Origin: Avena insularis
Taxonomy: Eukaryota; Streptophyta; Magnoliopsida; Poales; Poaceae
Assembly (NCBI GenBank): GCA_023614405.1
Contig: CM042685.1
Span: 87,286,684 to 87,350,683 of the forward strand
Direction of reading: 5' to 3'
Length of the DNA: 64,000 nt
How positions within the stretch are numbered: position 1 is the stretch's first letter; every line of letters starts with the position of its first letter. Shown here piece after piece: positions 45,254 to 57,085 of the stretch. The notes beneath the pieces were generated by a model. It saw only the letters and a list, made by a program, of their open reading frames with translations. It was not told the DNA's origin and did no database searches. The position numbers and the translations under genes are program-made.

Positions 45254-46262
45254 AAACAAAGACAAGCAAACCAAACGAGCTACCAACGACTGACACTATA
45301 ATGCCTCCCTACCAACAGAGTCCTTCCATCGTCCCAAATGGATCAAGTACGGCACCGATGACACCAGATGTCAAGAAAAAAAGCCAAGATCCCCGTAATG
45401 TCCATACTTAGGATAAGTATCCTCAATATAGGATTCCCCTTATGGTGAGTCTTCCTTGGTATCTATGGTACCCTTTGTTTTTTTGTCATGTGATTATATG
45501 ATGCGTGTAATGTGTTTCTTGTCTGTCTCAGATCTTTCGATCCTACTGCTTAGAAACCCTCGTTTGAGTATCCCGACAACAACGCCCCTAATCACGTAAA
45601 CTGAGATCTCTCCTCAACAGGATGGCCACCTATTGAAACCTTAAATAACCATTACACGTGTTCACTACTAACCTTACATCCTAACGAATTGGTACCACTA
45701 TCTCTAAACTCCTCCATAAGTGTTCCTTTGTGTAGATGGAGCCCATTGACGAAGCTTGGTTACGTGGAGGATTTCCCTTGATTCTCTGGGACTTACTACA
45801 GCTTTGTGGATACACCCAACCTCCAACCTACACCATCCACAAAGGACAGGAAACCAGGCAATATCTGGGAAAAGTCACCATCCCTCCAAAGCATGAAGCA
45901 CCGGGAGAACCCATCCATGCCACAGGACTTCGAATGTCGACTCCCATGCTGGCTATTGAGATCGCCACAACAGAGGCACTCTATCGCATATGATGCGTTC
46001 TCCCAAAAATGACACAGCCCATAACATTATACCTACCCCTCAAGGGAAGTGTGGACTCCTCCGGATAATCCCAAGACCGTCGCGGGACCTTCAGTACACT
46101 ACAGCTTCAAGCCTGGTATAGCTATGCCAGAAATGAGTTGCTCGACGCTGTCGCCAATGTGTACCGTCAAAACAGATGGATCTTCACCATGTCCAAACCA
46201 TCCTGACTCATAAGGAAGCTTTGGAAGTTCAGCAAAGGAATCAAGCCCTGCTCAAGAAACCT
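45254..46262 (+). pseudogene. gag: Degraded gag-like region of family R
   Basis: 45254 onwards has a short basic start (MTRNKDKQTKRATND in one frame) and a possible intron, GTGAGT at 45445 to CTCAG at 45531. The best piece is 45736-45993: MEPIDEAWLRGGFPLILWDL, then LQLCGY..PPTYTIHKGQE, resembling N-terminal gag-region proteins of grass gypsy elements. Further fragments: NVYRQNRWIF near 46160 and a coiled-coil-like KEALEVQQRNQALLKK near 46210 in another frame. Position (after PBS, same strand) supports gag. It is cut off near 46262-46290 by the next LTR, so pol is absent here. Confidence 0.5.
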
Positions 46263-46279
46263 GAAGAAGCATGAGGAAG

Positions 46280-47724
46280 CAGCATCCTGATAGTTGTGAG
46301 ATTCTACACATTTTTATGGCTTCTATCATTGATTTTTGTTTGGATTTGATGGTTTTATAACTTTACCTAATGTTAATACTTACGTAGCAAAGAAAACTTG
46401 TTTTTAATGTGTGGTTTAGGTTCTGAACGTCAACAGAGGAACTTAACAGTAAAACACAATATTCAGGTGAAAACAAGCAAGTCCCTTTTTGGAAGCAATC
46501 ATAGGGAATCCACTGCAAGTTTAATGACAAACTATACGGGCCACCACCATATAGTTGCCGTCGTACAGTTGCCATCTCCTTCGTCTTATTAAAAGGGACA
46601 ACTTTCATGAAGAGGCCATGGTCGAAAACAAAACACACGAGCCATCCAGAAGGAAGAAAGAAGGGATCCGGAGAAGAAGGGGAAGACATTCTTCATCTCG
46701 CTCCATGATCTTTGATCTCCTAGCAACCACACCTCCATAGCCATTACTTGTACTTGAGAGAGAGAGATCTCAACTTTGCAATATTAGGGTTTGATATTGT
46801 TCTTCCTATCTTGAATTGTGTTGGATTTGTTTCTATTTCTTATTGTGGATCTCCACGGTAATATCAAGAAGAACTCCCTTTATTTAATTATATCTATGAT
46901 GCTTTCTTCTCTCTTATGTGAGTAAGTTCTCTTGGGCGTGGGAGATGTAGGGGATTGGTGATATGTGATGTGCCTACATAATTTCCATCAATTTTTTGGT
47001 TAATTCTAATTACTATATTATGTGTGCTTGACTATCTATGGCATGCTCAATTCCTCTTGTCCAATTAAAGGCCCATACAACTTGATGCTTTGTTCTACAT
47101 AGATAGAATCTTTTTTGCTAGCAGAACAGCGACCCTCGAGTGACACGGGGATATCAATGGGAAACTAATTTGACTTGAGGATAACAGGAAACCACCGAGC
47201 TTATTGCATTAGTCTGATCCAAGGAGCTTAATTGCTAAGCAACATGAAGAATCTTAATCGTCTAGCCACTGACCATGGTTGTGGTAAACAAGCTAGTAGG
47301 ATTATTGAAGTTGGGATGAAATCTACCAAGAGGAGTTCTGGCTAATTATAGGTTGCTCGCCTACACACATACTTATAAGATTATAATTGTTACACTTATC
47401 ACTCATTCACCAGGCACATTCACTATCACCATGAACTGAAACTCCCCGCGCCTACTTAGTCATCTACAGAAAACAACAAACAAATTGTTCTTTACTTTTT
47501 ATGCTTTTTATTTCAAAAGTTTACATTTTAGTTTTATATAAGTACTTCCATTTACACCCAAATTCCACTCTTATTCTCAACACTTGCAGTCAATTAATTA
47601 GAAGACATGTGAAAACTTTGCGTGCGATAGAGACTTCACCAATAATCAATTACCTTTGGGCTCCTTGTGGGATCGATATCTAGACTTCGAAACTAGCTAC
47701 AAACGATTTGTGCACTTGCAGTCA
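46280..47724 (+). repeat. LTR of another gypsy-type element (start approximate)
   Basis: The right edge is clear: GGGCTCCTTGTGGGATCGAT, then TGTGCACTTGCAGTCA, the style of Athila-like grass LTR ends, followed by TTAAGCTATTTTCTGGC. The left edge is uncertain, perhaps TGTGAGATTCTACAC at 46293. ORFs at 46363-46740 are not supported. The element's inner part is missing. Confidence 0.6.
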
Positions 47725-47733
47725 TTAAGCTAT

Positions 47734-47741
47734 TTTCTGGC
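47734..47741 (+). other. Truncated primer-binding site stub
   Basis: TTTTCTGGC is the usual opening of the 'TTCTGGCGCCGTTGCCGGGGA' PBS region of Athila-like elements. It breaks off after TGGC and a new LTR starts at 47746, so the internal part was lost or displaced by insertion. Confidence 0.5.
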
Positions 47742-47745
47742 TCCA

Positions 47746-48845
47746 TGATACATCCATTTTGCATAACTATTCTATCATAATTTACTACTCTTCATTGATA
47801 TATTTCATATTAAGAGGTGATACTTATGTTGTTTGATCTATTTTTGCATGTTGGATGACTTTTGGAGGATGAACTGTCGGAGTCAGGATTATGATGGAAA
47901 AAGCGGTGTCTAGATGCAATATTTGCGAAGATCAGAAAAATCCACAAAATATAAGGAAAATCCTATTTTTTCAGAAGACGAAGGAAGCCAGAAGGGGAGG
48001 CGTAGATGGGCCACAGGGAGCCCACAACACCACCTGATGTGGGCCCACCCTAGGCCGCACCACCAGGTGGTTTGCCCACCCTGGCCCACCTCTTGCATCA
48101 CCCTTTCGCCTATAACTTCCTCCTGAAACACTAATACTCGGGGAGGGACCACAGATAGATTCCGCCGCCTCTACGGGGCGGAAACTATAGAGAGGAAGAG
48201 CTCTCAGGCAGGGAGATTTATGCCGGGGAAATTTCTTCCCGGAGAGGGGAGATCATCGCCATCAACACCATCATCAAGCTAGACTTGATCGGGATCATCA
48301 TCATCCTCACCACCATCTCCACCAGCACAATCATCACCACTCCATCACGTTGTAACAATTGGGTTGAATCTTGCACAGTTCTTAGGTGAAACTTTCCCGA
48401 TGTTGATTACTTTTGTAGTTGATACTTTTGAGTGGAACCATTGAATTATTGTTTGTTCAGATTGTTTTCCATCATCTCTGATCTTGATCCATATGATGTC
48501 TCGTGAGTAGTTCCTTTAGTTCTTGAGGACATGGGGGAAATCATGTTGTTAGTAGTGGAATTGTGTTGAAGTAATATTCGATGGTTTGATATTTAAGTTG
48601 TGGTGCTATTCTTCTAGTGGTGTCATGTGAACGTCGAATACATGATACTTCACCATTTATGGGCCTAGGGGAATGCATTTTGTATTTGGCTACTAATTGT
48701 GGGGTTGCCGGAGTGATAGAAACTTGAACCCCCATTAGGAAACCTTTGCACAAGGGAGTGTAGGATCTCCAAGTTTAATGTTGTGGTTAGTTTTTTACCT
48801 TAATTACTTTCTTGTAGTTGCGGATGCTTGCAAGGTGACGAGGTT
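47746..48845 (+). repeat. Truncated gypsy LTR beginning TGATACATCCATTTTGC
   Basis: Typical order for this LTR type: TGATACATCC start, 'gggccacagggagccc' C-rich part near 48010, leader with CATCATCAACACC-like repeats near 48255-48340, then AT-rich text with TGATGTCTCGTGAGTAGTTC near 48495. It breaks near 48845 without a proper LTR end. No ORF supported. Confidence 0.6.
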
Positions 48846-50617
48846 TAATCTCGTCAATGCCCATTGTTATGGACTTGGGTTTTGGAGAAGATGGGGATGC
48901 TGGAGATCGCGGAACGGTTAGCAAACAAGCAACACGGGGACACGAAGTTTACCAAGGTTTAGGCCAGCGGAGTGAAAACCCTACTCCTGCTTGTCTGCCC
49001 TTGATTACGGCGGAACCGAAAGTTACAGGGGTGCGCAGATGCAATCTGGCGTCGAGGTGTGTATGCGGTGAGTTGAGAGGTGCCCTCCTCGCCGTGCCCT
49101 CCTAGCCTTTATATAGAGATAGGCAGGTCTCGGGCATCAAGTCGAGTTGGTTACAGATTAGAGTTATCCCCTTTAAAGTTCTATCTACTCTAGTCTTGTT
49201 CTCCAAGGATCCGACGGTATCATGGGCTTGGGCCACCCAAAAGTATTCGCAGGCCGCGTATGTTCTCGTGGGACTTCCTTGGGCTGGACCAGGTATACTA
49301 ATGTCGTGTACCCGTAGGGTATAACCATGTCAGTAGCCCCCGAGTGTTTAGTTGAATCGTAGATTCGGCTTAGGACTCTTCAATCTTTCGGGTGCAGCTG
49401 GTCCTGTTTATAAAGAATGATTTTAGTTTGTAGGGATTGTTGATGCGTGTGCCTAACTCTCCTGACGGATCAGTGCCAGTTAACTGTCTTAGGACAAAAC
49501 AACACGATATTATTCATACTCGAGTCCCTAGACTCGAATCAGGAATGGATGCTGGCGTAATTCGACTCATGCCACTGAGGTCTTATAGGAGTCGAATCCC
49601 AGTAGTTTTCGAGTGATGTACCCAACACGTCCGTCAGGATTTTCATCGCGTCTGTTGACACGGTATTTCACTGGAAGAGCGTAGTTAGGTGCGTCACCAT
49701 GCCATCAGATGATATCTGCAGGTCTTATCTTTGTGCCGTAGACATAGCATCCGAAATGTTATCACCACGGAGGTGTTTCGGGTGGCTAAGGAAAATGTTT
49801 CCCATTTAGTGTTTGTTGGGACAAAGTTGCCATAAAGTTTTATATTTTGATCCGAAGGATCACAGTCGAAGAAATCATAGGGTGCACGGCCAGCGCTCCC
49901 TATGGGAGTAGCCCCGAGTGTCTGTTCGAGTCGTAGACTCGAGCAGAGACTTTAGTTTAGTTATTTTTAGCTTCAGGTCTGAAGGACACAATTTTTTCGG
50001 ATGCTTGAATCAACCCTCCCTATGGGAGTAGCCCCCGAGTCCTTAGTGGAGTCTTAGACTGGACGTAGGACTCGAAGAATGGTTAGTAGTGGTGTACCTT
50101 AATCATGTCCGAGGTGCGTGTCCAGCGCTCCTAATAGGAGTAGCCCCCTACTAGTTGCTTGAATCATAGATTTCCAACCATTGCTAGATTCGTTTTGATG
50201 ACGTCAGTGTTGACGATCGGTGACCTCAACCGTCCACGGCGTTAGAGGTGACGTGACAGGACAAACGTGGGTCCCACTTCCTGACTTAGAGTTGACTGGC
50301 CATGCACGACGTGGCGAGAATTACGGCATCTCCTCAATTTCCATGCAAAGTGGACGGCGTGCGTGCGACGGTTCGCTCCGGTGTTGACACGTGTAGGGTT
50401 GTATTTAACTTGCGCGTTAGGGCTTCTAGATGCACGGTTCGTGTTCATTGTCCTCATCCTTATAACTTTGGGGAAAACAGTGATTTGTTTTCACCCTTTG
50501 CCATTTGCTTTCTCCACTGCCTCCATTTTCATGAGCTCTTCCTCGCACGCACTGGACGATCTCCGATCGGTTCCCTCTTCGTTCCTGTGTGTGCATTGCC
50601 ATCGTTGATGCTCCAAA
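48846..50617 (+). repeat. LTR/leader of a further gypsy element with TAGCCCCCGAG repeats
   Basis: TTTATATAGAG at 49108-49118 is a good TATA box. From 49331 to 50180 the motif GGAGTAGCCCCCGAGTGT..AGTCGTAGACTCG recurs about four times (near 49333, 49908, 50029, 50139). 50220-50617 reads as leader into the pseudogene below. Such repeats are common in LTRs of this gypsy group (recall). No other gene seen. Confidence 0.6.
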
Positions 50618-51904
50618 ATGGTTAAGTCGAAGAAGGCCTCTGCCGGAGCGAGCTCGAGCGCTGCTGCCAGCGGCAAGAAGGTGGCCGCTCCTGCATGCAC
50701 CACTGACGGCAAGTGGAGGCATTCCGAGGTGCGCGACACCGATCTGCGCAAGCTGCACGATGCGGGATTAATCCTGCAAAACAAGGAGGATTTCAAGATC
50801 CCCGGTGATTAGGTAATCCCCCGCCCACCCGTAGGGTTTCGGGTGATCTTTGTTGCCTTCATTCTCCGTGGTTTTTTGCTTCCTACCCACGATTTCCTTC
50901 GTGGGATCCTTTTTCTCTATGGGATTCAGATTCATCATTTGTCTCCCAATTCCCTTCTTATCATTTCGTGCTTCATCATGCTTTGCGAGTGTTGGATCGG
51001 CATCGAGCCACATTTTGGCCTCTTCCGGAAGCTCTATTCCGTGAAGAGGTAGTCCGGCACTGGCGGAGTCTATCCACTGGGTGGCTGCATCATCTCCCTT
51101 CGTCCTTTTGTCCAATTTTTCTCCTTCTGTGTTTGCGAGTCCATCCAGTATTGGCATCGTAAGTGGTTTTACATCCGCGATGTCAAGTTGGACGGTCAGT
51201 AATTTGGTCTTCCCCCTTCAACTCCTAGCAGAAGATTCTACCGAAGAGATCGTGGAAAAACCACATCTTGGAGGGCGAAGTTGCAAAGGTGGAGAGGCTC
51301 TAAAAGCGAGTGGAGTCTCTCCAGCTGGTGCTAGGCAAGGAGGTCAACGGATTCGACATCATCCGCACCTTCCTCAAACGTCGGGTGCAGCCGGTCTAGT
51401 CCAGGGCGCACTCGATGTTTCTCTACACAGGCCCTAGTGATCCCACTAGAGTGTCATCCGAAGAGTTATCTTCGTGTGTTCTTGATAGGGCCCTTCGTCC
51501 CCTACTAAAGTTCATGGCTAGTGAGGACCTGCTAGGGGAGTCGCTGACTCCCCCTCTTAGCGCCAGTAAAGGGGCTTCGAAGGCAAAGTTTGTTCGTGCG
51601 TGTTGCGCTTTTCTGTGTGTGTTTTGTTTGCTGCAGTTTCTCATGCCTGTTGTCATTTTTGCTTGCATCGCCTCCAGTTTATGGGGTCTATGCCCCCTCT
51701 GCCTGAGAAATATAGGGAGGCGCTAGAAAATGAGGAGGTGTACTCGTATTCTGAGCTTCCTCCAGCTCAGTCGCCAAGTGCAGATGCTCCTGAGGCGAGC
51801 GAGGGTCAGACCCGAAAGTGATCACGTAGCGAATCGTCGGACGCGTGTACCCCGCCAACTCCGAGGGGCGGTCCTTCCTTGAGAGGCATGGCAAGGATGG
51901 TGGT
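50618..51904 (+). pseudogene. 'Putative gypsy-type transposon' domain protein (PF04195-like), broken and truncated
   Basis: ATG at 50618 starts MVKSKKASAGASSSAAASGKK, a basic Ser/Ala tail, then TDGKWRHSEVRDTDLRKLHDAGL. A TAG at 50810 interrupts. In the same frame the domain continues: GFRVIFVAFILRGFLLPTHDFL, then GIQIHHLSPNSLL, CFIMLCECWIGIEPHFGLFRKLY, TAG at 51050, then QYWHRKWFYIRD near 51150. This fits the PF04195 family found near the 5' end of certain grass gypsy elements, where it takes the place of an N-terminal gag region. Function unknown. The remainder decays and family A copy 2 is inserted at 51905. Confidence 0.85.
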
Positions 51905-53124
51905 TGTAACATCCCAAAAATACTAAACTTGGATCATCAAACTCAAATCATCAAAATTAGGGTTAACAAAAAACTTTTCTAAATAAAATTATGAATGCAT
52001 GCATATGAGTATGCATTGAATTTGAATCCTTTTGAACCACCTTGTTTATGTGTTCCATTACTTGTAAATAGATGCTTAGGTGAAATAAACATCATCTAAA
52101 CATTTCCCAAACCTTTCCTAAAGACAAGTAAATCAAAACAAGTAAAATAAGGGAATGGTCATTTTGACCAATTTAACTCCCATGCCTACTTTGGATGTCT
52201 CAAACTTTCAGAACCTAACAGAAAATTCTCTGGATCTTTACACCCCTTAAATGTACTCATAACAAGGTATCAAGGCCCACTTTGTGATCATCCAGAAACT
52301 TTCAAATGCATAGTTTAAATGACAATTCAAAATTGAATCTTTATCATATGGGAAGATCACACTTTTTCAAAAACCACTCAAACAAGCTCAACTTTCAAAA
52401 CCCAAGCATCCGCAGACTCACCAGCACCAATCTAGCACACCCACCAAAAATCTTTTCAAAATTTAAAACTTGAATTCTTGCGGCCATTTCATCAAACACT
52501 TGGCAGATTCAAATCAAACTGGCCTAACTTCACTGTTTGGAGCAGTAATTGGGCTAAGCAATGTTCACCATTGATCACCCTTGTCTCCCCTAGTGCCAAC
52601 CAGTGCTTGGACCAACCCTAGCCCCTACCCTTTGCTCCATGCCATGTCAACCCGAGCACCCCCTTGCCAGCTGACAATGGCTAGCTAGCCAGAGCAAGCA
52701 CCAAGCCAAAACAACATGTCTGGGAGGCACCGTCCATCGAACCCTGCCAGCCACTGGACAACACGCACGGACCGCGCCCAGACCGCCAGCGACCATGCCG
52801 AGCATGCGCCAGAGCGCCACCCTCGACCAGAGCCCACAGACCGCGCGCCGCCCTCACCGCGTGCATACACGATCACAACCGACCCAGGAAACCACCAGAA
52901 AGCCCCATGCCGCACAGCCATCGCTCGCCGTCGAAGACGCCGCCTCTGTCGTGCAGAGCGTCGCGTGTTCCAGACCAAACCGCACCGCCCCTACAAGCGC
53001 ATTAAAGCCGTAGAGCATCTCCAGGAGACCGCCAAGCGATCGCCACCACCGGCCATGCCTCTAGCAGCCCGTAGCCATGTCGCCACCGTCGCCCGCCCAT
53101 GTCGTTCGGTCTCACCATCGAGAC

Positions 53125-53132
53125 TATAAATA
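53125..53132 (+). promoter_or_regulatory. LTR TATA box, copy 2 5' LTR
   Basis: TATAAATA in GACTATAAATAGAGGACTCC. This copy would drive the genomic RNA of the element. Confidence 0.8.
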
Positions 53133-55562
53133 GAGGACTCCCCCGCTCGAATTCTTCACACCATTCCACTCCTCTATCACCCAGAACCACCCCACCTCAG
53201 TCCCGGAGCAAGGCGAGCCGTGCATCGGCGGAATTTCACAGGAGCCCGCCGCCTTTGGAGAAGAAGGGCGCCATCGATTTCGTCCACCCCAGGAGCTGCC
53301 GCGACCACCCCTGAGTTCGCCGTCGTCGACTTCATCGTTCGCCCGCCTCGCCGACCCTCGCCAGCACCCCGGTGAGCCCCCAGCAACCCCCACCGGCCGC
53401 GCTAGGTTTCGATCTCGCCGGCGTTGCTCAACGTCGACGATGACTCCCAGCCGTTGGATTAGAATCAGATCGAACGACCCACATCGTCCCATACCGCTTC
53501 GCACCCCCCTGTCTCACTGACGTGTGGGGACAGCCACTTAAGCAGCCCGCGGAAGCGCTACGCTTAGCAGGCCGGCCCGTTAACTTTTCCCGCGCAGCCC
53601 AGTTATTTGAATTAAACCTTTTCCATTTTATTTCAAACACACTTCTGTACCCAGTTTCAAAAATCAACCCAGATCGATTTAGTGCACCAAATTGAATGAA
53701 ACTAATTTTGTTAGAAAGGTCTGGGAATGCTGAATCCAAGCCCGTTGGATTCAAGTCATTTGGATCTATAGATCACCCCTGGTAAAAATAACAAGGCAGA
53801 AGCTTTTCTGCATTCAAACATTTTTCAAATTTAAACCATAATAGCTTTTGAGTTGACTCCAACTCTCAAAAATCACATTTAACCATACCTTTCAGAATAT
53901 ATAAAAATATATAGGTTTACTTATAGAAATAATGTTCAAGTAATAAAAGAATGCGACATAGGCATTTCTAGACACATTATTTAATTAAAATAAAAGGGTA
54001 AAACCTTATTAAATTGTGACACCACTTTAAATCATATTCCCATGGACTAAAATATGTGGTGATGACATGTGTCAACATGATCCCATGTTTGGTTTGGAGA
54101 ATATTAAATCTTAAGTAGTTTTTCAATGAGTAGAAATTACTTTTCTAAAAATAAAAATAATTAAACCAAGCCTTAACCTTGCAATGTTAGAGATGATGCT
54201 AGATCATCTATAGGACCCTTTTGTGTGATGATTGCAAGTAGTTAAGTATTGTTTGCTGATTGTGTACCTCGTATTTATTTATAAACGCTAGTACCGACCA
54301 AGGATACGAGGAGGAAGGAGGATTCTACGAAGAAGAAGCCGAGGAGAACTTCAACCACTGCTCTGCACAAGGCAAGCTGATACTATACCTATGCAAGACA
54401 ATACTTGCAAGCTTTATTAACTAGGTGGACCAATGCAATCTAACCCTTGCAAGATACCCTACTGATGCCACAAACCACTATTTGTTACTATGCCCACTAT
54501 ATGCCTTAAGCATATGTGATCATATCCACTTGATAAACCAATCCTAGTTTTACTTGCAAGCTTCTTACTTTATTTCTTTATCAAAGCTCTTACTTAGAGT
54601 TTATTTAAGAAATTGGTAGATACTAGAAAGATTTGTGAAGGTTGCATAAAGAACATAAAATTTGGCCTAAGTTAGAAATCTTGATATCAGCCTAAGACAT
54701 AAGGTTGTACTTAGTTGAAACTCCACTAGTCCACCACCCCTCATTAGTACTTACCCCCACTCATAGATGCTAGTGCTAAGCATAAAACTTGATCACCTTT
54801 TAGATGGGAATACTTGGTGGAAAACTGGTTATGAAAACCTTGGAATGATGGATCATTCTATTGAAATGTTTTGGACATGTGTTTCCGAACAAAATGATGG
54901 TTTTGGTGATGAAAATGTTGAGGCATGAGCCTTGGCCCTTTATAAAACTGATGGTTGTCTGGATGCGATACCATTCCAATTTTTTCGTACAACCACAATA
55001 CCCGAAGATTGGCTAGGGCTTGACTAGAAACTTATATACCTTAGTATTAGTTCCCTCACGGCCAAGGTCTGAGCTGAGGCTACCTTGTGAAGATTGTCCA
55101 CCTGTGCAGTATCCAAGATGACAGTTGGTCATGGTTGGGAGGCCAAACTCACAAGAGAGTTGCTTATACTAGGGCGTGTAATTGAACGGTTTGGATTGAT
55201 TATCCGCATACTGAGTATGGTGAATTCAGGATTAGTTCCTGACGGATGTATCGAATGTTGTGGTGAAAGTGTACAATCTCTGCAGAGTGTCAAACTATTC
55301 GAATAGCCGCATCCGCAGTTATGGACAGTTGGAGTGGCCATACTGTTCCCCCGTCAGACTTTTCAAAATGAATTGTGAAATGAATTGAGACTTTGACATG
55401 ACCACAACAGGGTTGTGACATGAGTTACAGGATCCCACTTAGGAGTTATAAAATCGTGATTAGCTTTGGAACTTCGTAGAGATAAATCTGGCTTTTGCAA
55501 AACAACCCTAGAGCCTAGTGTCCTATTATCCAAAAACCCCTTTACCTGTAGTACTAGTTTGC

Positions 55563-55581
55563 GAGTACTTAAAGAGTACTC
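55563..55581 (+). other. Conserved hairpin near LTR 3' end
   Basis: GAGTACT-TAAAG-AGTACTC, 7-bp perfect stem, about 350 bp before the LTR end. It is identical at 6658-6676. Family R has GTGAGTAC-ATTCAAA-GTACTCAC at 44659-44681 and a shorter version at 44110-44126, each about 310-330 bp before its LTR end. Possible poly(A)-region or dimer-forming RNA structure. Confidence 0.6.
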
Positions 55582-55931
55582 ATGGCTTTGTCCCTGGCTA
55601 TTCCCATGGCCAGACTATGAAGAGGAGTACCTGGAGGATGGACCCCAGGAAAGTTACGACAACTAGGATAATCTCCCATCGTCAGCATTGTTTGTGACCC
55701 CAAAGATGCAGCTTCGCCTATGCTACCGTTATTATTACGTATTCCGCTGCTTGATGTTGTATTAAAAACTGGATCATGAGATCCCTATTTGTGTAAGAAC
55801 TTATGTACCGGTTGTAATGGATGATGTACTATGGTATCCAATTCCGTTATGTCTCGCAAAAATGGTAATCCTGGGATTGCGATGTATGGCATAACAGGCA
55901 TCTGGGATTAAAAATCAGGATGTTGACAAGT

Positions 55932-55949
55932 TGGTATCAGAGCCATCCT
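55932..55949 (+). other. Primer-binding site, family A copy 2
   Basis: TGGTATCAGAGCCATCCT, three bases after the LTR. The first 13 bases are complementary to the 3' end of initiator tRNA-Met. Confidence 0.92.
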
Positions 55950-56158
55950 GACCATAGGAGACCCTAGTTAGACTGGACGTTTGAATCAAAAACTTAGTTT
56001 CAAAACCAAAGAAAACAAATATTTACAAAAACTTATTCTCATTCTTATCCCTTTGATTCTTTCATAAAAATTCATGTTCCTCAAAAAACCTTGCAAAATA
56101 CCTAAAATTTTGACACACTTGATCACTCTGCTAACCTACTCATCCTCTATTCTTATAG

Positions 56159-56953
56159 ATGGACGTGAAGTACAGCAAGTTTTATCAGTTGGGGAATGGA
56201 GGAGACCTTATCTTTGAGAGGGATTTGGACCAGCTTTTAGAACTTCTGGAGCGTCCGCACCCCGAGTTCTTCGAAGTTCAGCTCAATGATCAAGGAGGAG
56301 AAGATCTGCAGTGGATAATTGTTGCAAGTCTCAGAGGAAAGATTGAACCTCCCACTGCTAAGGGAATTCAGTTTACCTTAAGAGAGAACAACTGACTCGA
56401 TGGACTTGCCAGGGCCATGCAGGAAGCTCTTTCCCGTCTGTGTGGGAAGAGCATCAACCAGATCAAGGGTACTCGCTTTGAGTTTTCCCCAAGGCGTGAT
56501 GCAAATGGACAACCCCTGGAAGCCCCATACCACCCCGAACTAAAGACTCAATTGGACCACCTTAGCTTCATGATGTACGATTGTCAGCAAGAGTTGGATA
56601 ACTTCCGTGACTACCCCAACCACAAGTCTGCCATCATCAAGACAAAGGACCAAACCATCGCCATGGTAGCAAAGGATCGCAAGTCTCGCCGCCGTCAGCT
56701 CGACAAGAATGAGCGCATCATTTCCCTTCTTCGCCACCGCATCTCATCTTTGGAGGAGACCATCCACGAGAGAGACATGCAGTTGGAGGAAAGGGAGAAT
56801 GCTAGAGAGGATCTTCGTGGAGACCCCTACTCCTATCTCAGCGATGACGATGATTTTCTGGAGGATCAGGCTATGGACTTCTTCACCGATGAGGACGATT
56901 TTGCCTTCATCGATGATGATGAGGATGATGAGGCCACAGATTTCGAGGAGTAG
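56159..56953 (+). pseudogene. ORF1 upstream of gag, acidic coiled-coil protein (copy 2)
   Basis: The frame starts MDVKYSKFYQLGNGGD and runs 264 codons with a single TGA at 56393. It has no zinc knuckle or capsid signature. Visible: an N-terminal globular-looking part, a basic coil (about 56650-56800: KDRKSRRRQLDKNERIISLL then ISSLEETIHERD), and a very acidic end (SDDDDFLED, then DEDDEATDFEE). It sits between PBS and the capsid-type gag frame, separated from it by about 130 bp containing three ATGAATGA repeats. It could be the N-terminal half of gag joined by an intron or frameshift, or a separate product. Family not recognised. Confidence 0.6.
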
Positions 56954-57085
56954 TAGCACTTGAGCACTAGCGTAGTGAGTAGTATTCGGTCCCACTGTAT
57001 CGTAGTTTTCAGCATGGTTCTTAAAACCATCTGTTTTTCTTTGTTGTGGTGTGTGTTGTACTGAGTGCTATGAATGAATGAATGA

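Larger units (their letters stand above)
51905..55928 (+). repeat. 5' LTR of family A copy 2
   Basis: A 4,024-bp LTR, TGTAACATCCC to TGTTGACA, is uninterrupted. Left flank is GTGGT; the matching duplication lies beyond the window. GC-rich promoter block 52570-53560. The first ~480 bp differ from the 3' LTR at about 9 sites. It includes TATA, donor-like GTGAGC near 53371, and the two acidic codon-like segments (54287-54402 and 55558-55666). Confidence 0.95.

Noticed and set aside
50426..51157. Minus-strand ORFs opposite the PF04195-like pseudogene
   Set aside because: Shadows; the plus frame matches a known family.
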